This document shows, piece after piece, positions 1 through 6,787 of a DNA stretch of 12,545 nucleotides (the first letter of the stretch is position 1; every line of letters starts with the position of its first letter). The stretch spans positions 1-12,545 of the forward strand of contig JALZVB010000313.1 in the NCBI GenBank assembly GCA_023300835.1, read 5' to 3'. Position numbers and translations under genes: made by a program. Source of the DNA: Saprospiraceae bacterium (lineage in GTDB: Bacteria; Bacteroidota; Bacteroidia; Chitinophagales; Saprospiraceae). The notes under the pieces were generated by a model. It made no database searches, was not told where the DNA came from, and was given only the letters and a program-made list of their open reading frames with translations.

Positions 1-775
1 ACATTCTTAGCTTACCTTTATTAGGAATGTCATTATCCATGTCTGGAGTAGTCGTCCAAAAAGGGTCTAGAGCTGTTGAAACTACTATAGTATCAATATT
101 AAGCACTGTAGAATCCCATAATACGAAGGCTTGTAAACCTTGTAGGTTTATAAAATCTGACACTTTAACGTCTACGGCATACTGTGATCCTTTTGTGGCT
201 GGTGCTTGTTCTACAAAATTTATTTTTAAGCCTTGAGAAGTTCCAGTAGTTGAACCCACAGTAACTTTCCCTACATTTAAATTAACTTGTAAGTCTATAA
301 CCGGTAATGACAGGTCTAATAATTTAGAAGCACTAATATTTGTTATCTCATCCGTAAGTTCAATTACAGAAAATGAACCTTCTGTGCCAATCACTTCAAA
401 ACAAAATTCTGCTAAGGTAGATTGATCACTTACGGTTAATGCACCAGGGCCTCCTGTTATGTCAAACCATGAATATGGTAGCAGTCCATTTTCTACTAAT
501 GTGACATTAGTATTAGAAGTAGGATTGAAACCGCCCCAAGCAGAATAATTGTTCATACCTGTATAATTCAAGACATTTGTATCCCAAGATAATGTTCCAT
601 CTAGTGAGGTAATGTTAATAAAATTATTCACAGTCATAGGAACACATACATTATCACCTTGACTAGCTGTTATTTCTGGGAATGATAGTGTAATGTCATT
701 ATTCTGTGCTGTTAGTGACTGCGTAAATAGAAAAAGGGCTGTAACCCAGAGAAAGTTGTGTAGTATTTTTTTCAT
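1..775 (-). CDS. Secreted tandem cohesin-like protein, 3' part missing (runs off left edge)
   Basis: The reading frame starts at the ATG whose complement is 773-775 and stays open for 258 codons to the window edge, so only the N-terminal part is present. Residues 1-23 form a signal peptide (MKKILHNFLWVTALFLF..., cleavage likely after SLTA). Residues about 27-172 are a cohesin-like domain, with 'GDNVCVPMTVNNF' and 'LSWDTNVLNYTGM' matching the start of bacterial cohesins. Residues about 181-258 begin a second such domain ('LQGLQAFVLWDSTVLNID', 'NKGKLRM'). Both domains follow, in the same order, cohesin-like domains A and B of the 1160-residue protein encoded next to it, so the two genes are paralogues. 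The first one lacks the Cys-rich module that precedes domain A in its neighbour. Cohesin folds bind dockerins or act as surface adhesion modules. No catalytic domain is visible in this part. A terminator at 1161-1194 separates it from the upstream gene, so it is probably transcribed alone. A T9SS sorting domain beyond the edge is expected but not seen. Confidence 0.85.
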   Translation of the reverse strand, partial: MKKILHNFLWVTALFLFTQSLTAQNNDITLSFPEITASQGDNVCVPMTVNNFINITSLDGTLSWDTNVLNYTGMNNYSAWGGFNPTSNTNVTLVENGLLPYSWFDITGGPGALTVSDQSTLAEFCFEVIGTEGSFSVIELTDEITNISASKLLDLSLPVIDLQVNLNVGKVTVGSTTGTSQGLKINFVEQAPATKGSQYAVDVKVSDFINLQGLQAFVLWDSTVLNIDTIVVSTALDPFWTTTPDMDNDIPNKGKLRM

Positions 776-885
776 GATTTTGAGTTAAGTTATGCTTTGA
801 AATAAGATCCTGTTTCTATAAGGTGTTTCAGGACAATTGAAAAGCTTTGCTAATGGTTTTGATAAATCTGATTGATAATAAATAA

Positions 886-1031
886 ACTTTAAGATGCCGT
901 ATAAGATCTTGAAACGAATTTGTTTATATCAAGGCAAAAAACGCAGCCATAGCCATAGCTATGAAGAGTATTTTCAACGCAGAGATGAGCAAATTCTATT
1001 AAAATATGTGCGGTATTCTTAAGGTTAATTG
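886..1031. repeat. MITE-like palindromic dispersed repeat, copy 1
   Basis: This stretch matches 11761-11920 in the same orientation with only scattered differences. Shared runs include AGAGATGAGCAAATTCTA, TAAAATATGTGCGG and GAGTATTTTCAAC. The element is an imperfect palindrome along its whole length, centred on CATAGCTATG (954-963). Its ends, CTTTAAGATGCCG and the complement of the CGGTATTCTTAAGG end, also pair. Compared with copy 2, the outermost ATACCA/TGGTAT tips are missing, so this copy seems eroded. No coding sequence is supported. Non-autonomous mobile element (MITE) or REP-like sequence are the two likely classes. Confidence 0.8.
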
Positions 1032-1040
1032 TTATTCTAT

Positions 1041-1075
1041 ATATACAAAGGGACATTAGGCTAATTCGCTGCAAG
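1041..1075. repeat. Short shared block, copy 1 (ATATACAAAG-N10-CTAATTCGCTGCAAG)
   Basis: ATATACAAAG (1041-1050) and CTAATTCGCTGCAAG (1061-1075) are separated by exactly 10 bases. The same two words with the same spacing recur at 5488-5522, upstream of the dockerin gene. The 10-base spacers differ except for a central ACAT. Here the block lies just outside palindromic repeat copy 1. Its role is unknown. It could be a protein-binding site, part of a leader, or a remnant of a larger repeat. Confidence 0.55.
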
Positions 1076-1160
1076 ATGTGGAAAATAATTCCATATTTTT
1101 AAAGGCTGTGCCTTGGTCTTAAAATATGCCGTTCAAATAAGGATTAGAAAGTATAAAAAG

Positions 1161-1194
1161 AAAGGGTTGATCTAAACTAATAGATCAACCCTTT
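1161..1194 (-). terminator. Rho-independent terminator of the 1160-residue gene
   Basis: AAAGGGTTGATCTA (1161-1174) pairs perfectly with TAGATCAACCCTTT (1181-1194) around a 6-base loop. Read on the minus strand, the 14-bp stem is followed by a T-rich run (TTTCTTTTTATAC). It lies about 55 bases after the stop of the minus-strand gene at 1250, as expected for its terminator. The plus strand is also fairly T-rich after the stem (CTTTTCAGTT), so weak bidirectional action is possible. Confidence 0.88.
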
Positions 1195-1249
1195 TCAGTT
1201 ATTGGGATTATAATTAGGCCTTCTTTATATTTAAATCAGACCATGCATT

Positions 1250-4200
1250 TTATTTCAATATGACAACTTTGTCACTGAATTTTTCGTCGTTGGCTGCAAC
1301 CACATACATGTAGATTCCAGACTCAATAGAACTTACATCAATTGATGTGACATTGGTTTGAGAAAGAATCAACTTACCTTGATAATCAAATAATTCAAAC
1401 TGTAGATTATCGTATTTGTTTTCAGTTTCTATCTGTATGTAATCTGATACGGGATTAGGATAGATAGATATTAACCCTTCTGCAGTATCATGTGTACTTG
1501 TAGATATTTTATTTGTTACGTCTCCTCCTATTGTGAACAATTCGTATTGTTCATCAAGAAGATAAGAACTGGCAGTATCAGAAATTCTCATAGATTCATC
1601 CAGTGTCGTATTAACTTTTGATCTAACAGATATTGTAAGCAGTTCACTATTGTTCAACTGACTGAGTTCACCATCTTCAGCTGCATAAAGTAAAACCGTT
1701 AATTTCCCGTCTTGTACAGCATAGTTAATCTTGCCTGGATAAATTGTTGATGATACATTTAATACTTCAATATTATCTTCGTTTAGATCGAATACCAATT
1801 CGGCACCTAAAGAACTCATTTGACCGTTGAACATCATAGGGATTTCATAGTTTTCATCCTCATTAAGTGTAACATCTGCATATGATATTTCTCCATTACT
1901 GAGAGAGTCTACACTAAGATTCAATAATGCTGAATCATCAACATCACCTGGCTTAATTCCTATATAGTTACCTTTAGTACCTGCAATCGGCATAACATTG
2001 GGATTGTTGATAAACAACCATTCATTACTCATGTCTACTTCTGTACCTAAAATTATACGTTCTATAAGTACCAGATCTAGTGTACTCACAAGATCATTGA
2101 CACTAAGATCAGCCGCTATGATTTGTAAGTCATTCATATATTCTATACCTAAGACGTGATTTCTGACAATAACAAGGTCACGTATATTAAGGCCATTTTT
2201 AGGACTGTCCGCTCTATATGGAGTAACAATATCGTTTTCATCTACAACGCCAGTTCCTGTCGCATCAGTCATAACAGCATCAGTCAATTGTACACCAGGA
2301 ATAGGTCTGTTGAATATTGTAGTAGTAGATACAAGACCTACGATTTCAGTAAGGTCGATTGTGATCTCTTGGTTATATGACCAAGTATAACCATTGCCAC
2401 CATCTTGTAATACTGACCATCTTCTTTCTAGTAGCAATATCTCAGTACCTAATGAGATTACAACATCCTCGTAGGTAGCAGAATACGTATTGTTGAAAAA
2501 CTGTGGTTCAGCATCATTGGCATTTATACCTCCGAAGGCTACTAGACCAGCAGGATCAATTCTATGATCAGCTACATTTATATCCGCTGGCCACTCTACA
2601 TCATCATCTAGACTGTGTCCACTATCACAATCTCCTACGTGAGCTGTATGTGGTAGAAAGTCACAGATGTCGTTATTTCCATTTCCATTTCCGCTATTGC
2701 AAGGAAAATTATTTCCTCCTGTAAATTCAATAGTTACTGTTAACATTGCACTATTAGTGTTGCCATATTCATCAATAGCCGTTAAGTTTACGGTATTTTC
2801 ACCTTCATGACTGCAGTCAAAAATAAAAAATGGAGGACTAAAACTAACTTCTCCACAGCCATCATAACTTCCGTTATCAATGTTTTCAGCAAATACTTTT
2901 ACGGTTGGGTTAGGATCGTTAGCAGTGGCAGAAACTTGAGCAAGTAGACCTTGTGTTACAATAATAACAGGAGGTGTTTTATCTTCTACATTTACTGTTC
3001 CCCAACATGTATCGCCTGTTGTAAGATCAGTTACAGTATACGTATGTGAACCTAAGCCTACAGTTGTAGGAGTGATTGTAAGGTTTCCTGTAGTTCCTTG
3101 TATTACCATGTCTGGATTCAGTGTTGCAGAACAAGTCCATGGAGCTACTGATACATTTACAAGACTATTACAAGCCAAGCTACTGTTTACAATATTGACA
3201 TTCGCTATATTGATTACCTGATCAAATGTCAAGGTGTTGGCTGTCAACCAATCAAGAATTGTGAACATTCTTATCACTTTGAATCCATCGGTAGAATTGA
3301 AAATCTGATCATTAAACGTCATGGCAAGATTAGTACATGATACATCCCAAGTAGGCGTAATACTTGATGCAGTGTAACCAAAACTATTTACCAAATTGTC
3401 AATTGTTATAATCTGACTAATTGAATTAACAGATACACCTAATGCATCAATGTCCAAACTAGACTCTGGCATAATAACATCTGCAAGCGTGCAACCTGTC
3501 CCACAATCTGTTCCTGAAATTTGGGCAAGTAGACTGTTACTTGATGCGCCTATATTAGTGAAGTCTTCATTAAGAACCTCTATAACTTCACTTGGGAAAG
3601 TACCTATATCTCCTATCTTAATTATTGTATTGTCACATTCTTCTCCTACAACATTGAAGTACATTGTAAACAATACTGTATTGTCTGGTAAAGAAACTGG
3701 GACTGCATCACTCCATGACATTCTCAGTTTTCCTTTATTAGGATTAGCATTATCCATTGCAGGCGTTGATACTAGAATAGAATTCAATACTGATGAAATA
3801 GTAACTGTATCAATGTTGATTACAGTTGAATCCCACAATACAAATGTTTGAACGCCATACAGATCATCAAAATCAGAAACAGTAAAGTCAACCTTGTATA
3901 ATGAACCAATGTTAGCTGGTTCGTCAGTTTTGAAGATTACTTTTAGTCCTGTAGAAAAATCTGGTAATGGACCTACATAAACTGTTCCTTGAGAAACATC
4001 TACATCAGCATCTACACTTGGTTGAGAAGTTCCTACTGATTGTGAAGCATTTATACCTGTAATTTCATCTGTTACCTCCACAATAGATTCTGTTCCGAAT
4101 GCACCAATGACATCAAAACAAAATTCGGCTAACGTACTCTGGTCTGCAATAGTTATTGGCGTATTTCCTGTATTGTCAAACCATACAAAAGGTAGAAGGC

Positions 4201-4732
4201 CCTCATCAATTCTAGATTCATTTGTAGCTCCATTAGGGTTAAAGCCAGTCCAAGCTGTAAAATTCTGCATGCCTGTATAAGTCAGTACTGCAGGATCCCA
4301 AGACAATGTGCCTTCTAATGAATTAACGGCAGTAAAATTTTCTACTTTCATAGGGACACATATGTTGTCCCCCGGAAGTGTTGAAAGAATAGGAAAGGAT
4401 AATCTAATTGTTGAATTATCAATACAATTAGGATTGCTGTTAGTACATACTTCCAGTTGTCCCCAGCAAGTACTTCCAGTAGATGTTGACACCACAGTAT
4501 AACTTGTTGTTCCTACATCAGAAAGATCTAATGTGGAAGGTGTAACCTGCATATCAGTATAGTCGTATGGACCACCTTCCAATGCCATTTCTGGCGTAAG
4601 TGTAAATGAGTTATTGCTATCTAATGAAACTTGTATCGTAGCATTACAAGCCAGACCTAATTGTGCTGGTAGAGCTAAAGATATCAATGACATAAAAAAG
4701 ACGAGAACGGAAATGTGTAATGTAGTTTTCAT
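1250..4732 (-). CDS. Large secreted mosaic protein with cohesin-like, HYR-like and dockerin-like modules and a T9SS sorting domain
   Basis: This 1160-residue protein has no recognisable enzyme domain and looks like a surface scaffold or adhesin. A signal peptide (1-23, cleavage near LPA-Q) is followed by a Cys-rich module (29-95, ending 'STGSTCWGQLEV'). Cohesin-like domain A lies at about 107-253 and domain B at about 262-405. A degenerate HYR-type segment (about 430-512, 'GFKVIRMFTILDWLTANT') precedes a second Cys-rich module (520-585, 'TTGDTCWGTVNVEDKTPP') and an HYR-like domain (588-668). After an unrecognised region (690-835) come two dockerin-like helices: 'NGLNIRDLVIVRNHVLG', then a loop with D875, S877, N879, D880 and D886. 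A third cohesin-like domain (about 945-1065) leads to the C-terminal sorting domain (1085-1160, 'SIYPNPVSDYIQI'). Export would go by Sec and then T9SS to the cell surface. The dockerin protein gene lies 86 bases upstream on the same strand, so co-transcription is likely. Module boundaries are by eye. Cohesin and dockerin assignments are by motif, not by a profile search. Confidence 0.9.
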   Translation of the reverse strand: MKTTLHISVLVFFMSLISLALPAQLGLACNATIQVSLDSNNSFTLTPEMALEGGPYDYTDMQVTPSTLDLSDVGTTSYTVVSTSTGSTCWGQLEVCTNSNPNCIDNSTIRLSFPILSTLPGDNICVPMKVENFTAVNSLEGTLSWDPAVLTYTGMQNFTAWTGFNPNGATNESRIDEGLLPFVWFDNTGNTPITIADQSTLAEFCFDVIGAFGTESIVEVTDEITGINASQSVGTSQPSVDADVDVSQGTVYVGPLPDFSTGLKVIFKTDEPANIGSLYKVDFTVSDFDDLYGVQTFVLWDSTVINIDTVTISSVLNSILVSTPAMDNANPNKGKLRMSWSDAVPVSLPDNTVLFTMYFNVVGEECDNTIIKIGDIGTFPSEVIEVLNEDFTNIGASSNSLLAQISGTDCGTGCTLADVIMPESSLDIDALGVSVNSISQIITIDNLVNSFGYTASSITPTWDVSCTNLAMTFNDQIFNSTDGFKVIRMFTILDWLTANTLTFDQVINIANVNIVNSSLACNSLVNVSVAPWTCSATLNPDMVIQGTTGNLTITPTTVGLGSHTYTVTDLTTGDTCWGTVNVEDKTPPVIIVTQGLLAQVSATANDPNPTVKVFAENIDNGSYDGCGEVSFSPPFFIFDCSHEGENTVNLTAIDEYGNTNSAMLTVTIEFTGGNNFPCNSGNGNGNNDICDFLPHTAHVGDCDSGHSLDDDVEWPADINVADHRIDPAGLVAFGGINANDAEPQFFNNTYSATYEDVVISLGTEILLLERRWSVLQDGGNGYTWSYNQEITIDLTEIVGLVSTTTIFNRPIPGVQLTDAVMTDATGTGVVDENDIVTPYRADSPKNGLNIRDLVIVRNHVLGIEYMNDLQIIAADLSVNDLVSTLDLVLIERIILGTEVDMSNEWLFINNPNVMPIAGTKGNYIGIKPGDVDDSALLNLSVDSLSNGEISYADVTLNEDENYEIPMMFNGQMSSLGAELVFDLNEDNIEVLNVSSTIYPGKINYAVQDGKLTVLLYAAEDGELSQLNNSELLTISVRSKVNTTLDESMRISDTASSYLLDEQYELFTIGGDVTNKISTSTHDTAEGLISIYPNPVSDYIQIETENKYDNLQFELFDYQGKLILSQTNVTSIDVSSIESGIYMYVVAANDEKFSDKVVILK

Positions 4733-4818
4733 AATATGATAATGAATTTGTAATTAATTTATACCTGCTAGGAAGAAGATGTTATTGGGTTGTTTTAGGA
4801 TTAATAACTATTGAGACT

Positions 4819-5406
4819 TTAATTTATATCTCCTATTTTGACAGCAATAAAGTCATTGTTGACAGAATTTCCTGTAAAATTATTTAAGTCAACTGTGTTG
4901 ATCAGAGTCCATTGACCGTTAATAACATTTGCAGTAGAAGATACAAATTGCCAGTTATCGTTCTGAGGAAAATCTATATAGATACCTAATATGAGTTTTC
5001 TAAGTTCGATCAAGTCCTGACCATTAACGCTATTGTCATTATTGACATCAGCGGCAATATATTGATAGAGATTAGTGAAAGTTTGAATACCTAATATATG
5101 TCTGACAATGTGAACCAGGTCAGCTGTACTTACCCCGTTCAGTGGCCCATTTGAGATGCCTGCATCTACAGAAATACGATAGTTGTTGCCTATTGTTGCA
5201 GAGTTAAATGTAAAGCTACTGGAATTCATTGTAGCTATTTCTGTCTCTCCGTTGTCTGTGTTAGTTAAGATGACACTAACTCCAGCTAAGTTTTCTCCTT
5301 CTACCGTCTTGACAGAACCACTTATAATAGATCCTTGGGCAGAAAGGTTAAGTGCTAAAAACGTAAAAGAAATGGCTAATAGAAAGTTACTGAATGATTT
5401 TTTCAT
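4819..5406 (-). CDS. Small secreted dockerin protein without a sorting domain
   Basis: This 195-residue protein starts with a signal peptide (1-23, 'LALNLSAQ'). Residues 26-80 resemble a carboxypeptidase-regulatory or Cna-B type Ig-like fold ('GSVKTVEGENLAGVSVILTNT'). A dockerin pair follows at 90-142. Repeat 1 is degenerate ('NGVSTADLVHIVRHILG'). Repeat 2 ('DVNNDNSVNGQDLIELRKL') has the calcium-loop pattern D120-x-N122-x-D124-...-D131. The tail (146-195) ends at 'FIAVKIGDIN'. In the 1160-residue neighbour the matching 'YIGIKPGDVD' is followed by a cohesin-like domain and a T9SS signal. Here the protein stops exactly at that module boundary, and I see no in-frame continuation after the stop. 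It may bind a cohesin-like domain of its neighbours rather than be anchored itself, but that is inference. It is probably the first gene of a two-gene operon. The start is supported by the signal peptide and by an AAATCATGAAAAAA context shared with the left-edge gene. Confidence 0.88.
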   Translation of the reverse strand: MKKSFSNFLLAISFTFLALNLSAQGSIISGSVKTVEGENLAGVSVILTNTDNGETEIATMNSSSFTFNSATIGNNYRISVDAGISNGPLNGVSTADLVHIVRHILGIQTFTNLYQYIAADVNNDNSVNGQDLIELRKLILGIYIDFPQNDNWQFVSSTANVINGQWTLINTVDLNNFTGNSVNNDFIAVKIGDIN

Positions 5407-5487
5407 GATTTTTTAAAATTTGGTTTGCACGGAGTTCTCAGAAAGGTTTTTCTTGCAAACAAACACCGTGAATAAACTTGTTTACAC

Positions 5488-5522
5488 ATATACAAAGCAA
5501 CATGTCCCTAATTCGCTGCAAG
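5488..5522. repeat. Short shared block, copy 2, in the dockerin gene leader
   Basis: ATATACAAAG (5488-5497) and CTAATTCGCTGCAAG (5508-5522) repeat the words and spacing found at 1041-1075. It lies about 80-115 bases upstream of the dockerin gene start, so it could belong to that gene's promoter or leader. It does not match the Bacteroidota promoter spacing on the minus strand (the only TTG/TATATGTG pair is about 26 bases apart), so no promoter is called. Confidence 0.55.
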
Positions 5523-5544
5523 CAAATTAATAATTTCTGTAGAA

Positions 5545-5570
5545 ATATAAAAACAAGACTGTTTTTATAT
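5545..5570. repeat. AT-rich perfect inverted repeat (11-bp arms)
   Basis: ATATAAAAACA (5545-5555) pairs exactly with TGTTTTTATAT (5560-5570) across the 4-base loop AGAC. It sits about 40 bases after the stop of the TetR gene and upstream of the dockerin gene. It could be a weak terminator for the regulator, but the minus strand continues TTCTACAG with no T-run, and the stem has only one G:C pair per arm. It could equally be a binding site. The role is open. Confidence 0.5.
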
Positions 5571-5610
5571 GACAAAAAGATGAAATATGTAAAACGTTGA
5601 TTAATAACTA

Positions 5611-6279
5611 TTAACTCAGTAGCTTGTCTGAGAAATGTAAGAGCATTTCTATAAGTTTGTCATTAAGTTTTTTGCCTTTCTTGAGACTAGAAAGCAGCGG
5701 GAGGTGTTCTGCAAAATAAATCTGATTATTAGCCATCTCAAATATATTACTGGATAGGCTGCAACTGTATGGGAAATCTGGGTTGACTTCTTCTATGATA
5801 TCAGAAACCAGTTTTACTAGAGACTTATAAGCGTAGAATAATCCGACTTTGTTTTCATCATCTATTCCATTTATATGATAGGCTTTTCCCCCTTCTTTTA
5901 TTACGACTTGATGTAGAATGTTTTCATTGATATATTTATTCATCGGATTTTCCGAGGTGGCATTGACAAGGTTGGTGATGGCTATCTCTAATTTCTTTTT
6001 TGGATCAGTAATGTTTTTGACATTAATATTAATCAGGTACTTAACCCATTCCCAGTACCAGGTCGTTAGAAACAAAAGAAGAAAGTGCTTATTTTCAAAA
6101 TACCTATAGATTGACTTTTCGGTAGAACCAATAAGTTTAGCCAGTTTTTTGAATGTAAATGACTCAAATCCTATTTCATCTATAAGTATAATACTAGACC
6201 CTATTATCTTTCTACCCAACTCAGTTTCCTGAGGATCACGATTATATAAATGCTTATTAAGGTCGAATTTTATGTCCAT
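5611..6279 (-). CDS. TetR/AcrR-family transcriptional regulator
   Basis: The 222-residue length is typical of the family. Residues 20-66 form the TetR N-terminal helix-turn-helix: 'IIGSSIILIDEIGFESFTF' leads into 'KKLAKLIGSTEKSIYRYFE' and NK. The closing IYRYFENK is the hallmark recognition-helix end (compare LYYHFKNK). The C-terminal two thirds are helical with an aromatic patch (WYWEW, 74-78) and form the ligand-binding and dimer domain. The ligand cannot be predicted. The gene is divergent from the small secreted protein/SulP/carbonic anhydrase set, and a perfect 27-bp palindrome lies 51 bases upstream of its start. The simplest inference is a repressor of itself and of the divergent operon. 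This arrangement is usual for TetR regulators but has not been shown here. Confidence 0.92.
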   Translation of the reverse strand: MDIKFDLNKHLYNRDPQETELGRKIIGSSIILIDEIGFESFTFKKLAKLIGSTEKSIYRYFENKHFLLLFLTTWYWEWVKYLININVKNITDPKKKLEIAITNLVNATSENPMNKYINENILHQVVIKEGGKAYHINGIDDENKVGLFYAYKSLVKLVSDIIEEVNPDFPYSCSLSSNIFEMANNQIYFAEHLPLLSSLKKGKKLNDKLIEMLLHFSDKLLS

Positions 6280-6330
6280 AAATGTGACTTGAACTTCATG
6301 ATTACGTTATTCAACGACAATATATTGAAT

Positions 6331-6357
6331 ATTAATGACAGTAATACTGTCATTAAT
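6331..6357. promoter_or_regulatory. Perfect 27-bp palindrome, candidate TetR operator
   Basis: ATTAATGACAGTA (6331-6343) and TACTGTCATTAAT (6345-6357) are exact reverse complements around a single central A (6344). It lies in the 116-base gap between the divergent TetR gene (start 6279) and the small secreted protein gene (start 6396), 51 and 38 bases from the two starts. TetR dimers bind palindromes of this kind in divergent promoter regions. I infer that this is the operator of the adjacent regulator. I found no good match to the -33/-7 consensus in the gap. Confidence 0.8.
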
Positions 6358-6395
6358 GAAACAATTGTTTTACATTGCGGTAGATTTACAGATTT

Positions 6396-6689
6396 ATGTA
6401 CAAATATCTATTAACATGTTGTTGCTTTTGCTTACTCTATTCGAGTGACATCGTTATGGAGATATTGATGTATGACTATTCTGACATCTGTCTATTAGAG
6501 ATGCCCATGGAAGGTGAGACGGAGAAACCTTCCAATGAGAAAGAAGAAGTAGAATTCTCTTTTGAAATAGAGATATTCGATAATTCAGAATCTAATAAGG
6601 ATGTAACATTAGATGGATCTTTATTCAATGACTTTAGATTCACTGATCCTGCCATGGAGACCGTCACACCACCTCCCGAGTTAGAATAA
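6396..6689 (+). CDS. Small acidic protein with a signal-like N-terminus, function unknown
   Basis: This 97-residue product starts with a hydrophobic, Cys-rich segment (4-16, 'YLLTCCCFCLLYS') that could be a signal peptide or a single membrane anchor. A strongly acidic stretch follows (38-70, rich in Glu, Asp and Asn), and the protein ends in 'TVTPPPELE'. I do not recognise a named family. Several facts support a real gene: it is the first frame after the candidate operator, it points the same way as the SulP gene 98 bases downstream, its composition changes cleanly from hydrophobic to acidic, and it ends before the AT-rich gap. The first ATG (6396) is preferred because it includes the hydrophobic segment. 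Later ATGs at 6456 and 6468 would remove it. An acidic periplasmic protein could bind cations or a partner, but nothing in the sequence fixes a function. Confidence 0.7.
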   Translation: MYKYLLTCCCFCLLYSSDIVMEILMYDYSDICLLEMPMEGETEKPSNEKEEVEFSFEIEIFDNSESNKDVTLDGSLFNDFRFTDPAMETVTPPPELE

Positions 6690-6787
6690 TTATATAAAGG
6701 TTTTTTTAATTTTTTTCTATTACAGTCGCTTAATTGTTGACTTCAAGTAGACACTTTATTTATTTATACTTATTACTAATTTAATAC

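Larger units (their letters stand above)
776..1249. other. Intergenic stretch without a gene
   Basis: This 474-base gap separates two minus-strand genes. From left to right it holds the AT-rich leader of the left-edge gene, a palindromic dispersed repeat (886-1031), a short block shared with the leader of the dockerin gene (1041-1075), and the terminator of the 1160-residue gene (1161-1194). Short open frames here fall inside the palindromic repeat and do not look like genes. I could not find a convincing Bacteroidota-type promoter (TTG / TAnnTTTG at proper spacing) before the left-edge gene. Confidence 0.7.

Noticed and set aside
889..1074. 61-codon minus-strand open frame
   Set aside because: It lies almost entirely within the palindromic dispersed repeat, has no protein-like composition, and its counterpart in copy 2 is not kept open.
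3450..3851. 133-codon plus-strand open frame inside the 1160-residue gene
   Set aside because: It is antisense to cohesin-like domain B. A similar antisense frame appears over the paralogous gene at 27-236 because the sense sequences are related, not because of coding.
1250..5406. Cellulosome-type polysaccharide degradation locus
   Set aside because: Although cohesin-like and dockerin modules are present, no catalytic domain, carbohydrate-binding module, SusC or SusD protein is visible in the window.
6737..6768. Promoter for the SulP gene (TTG at 6737-6739, TATTTATA at 6761-6768)
   Set aside because: Spacing of 21 bases is near the Bacteroidota range, but the -7 element misses the TTTG core in very AT-rich DNA, so it is not called as a feature.
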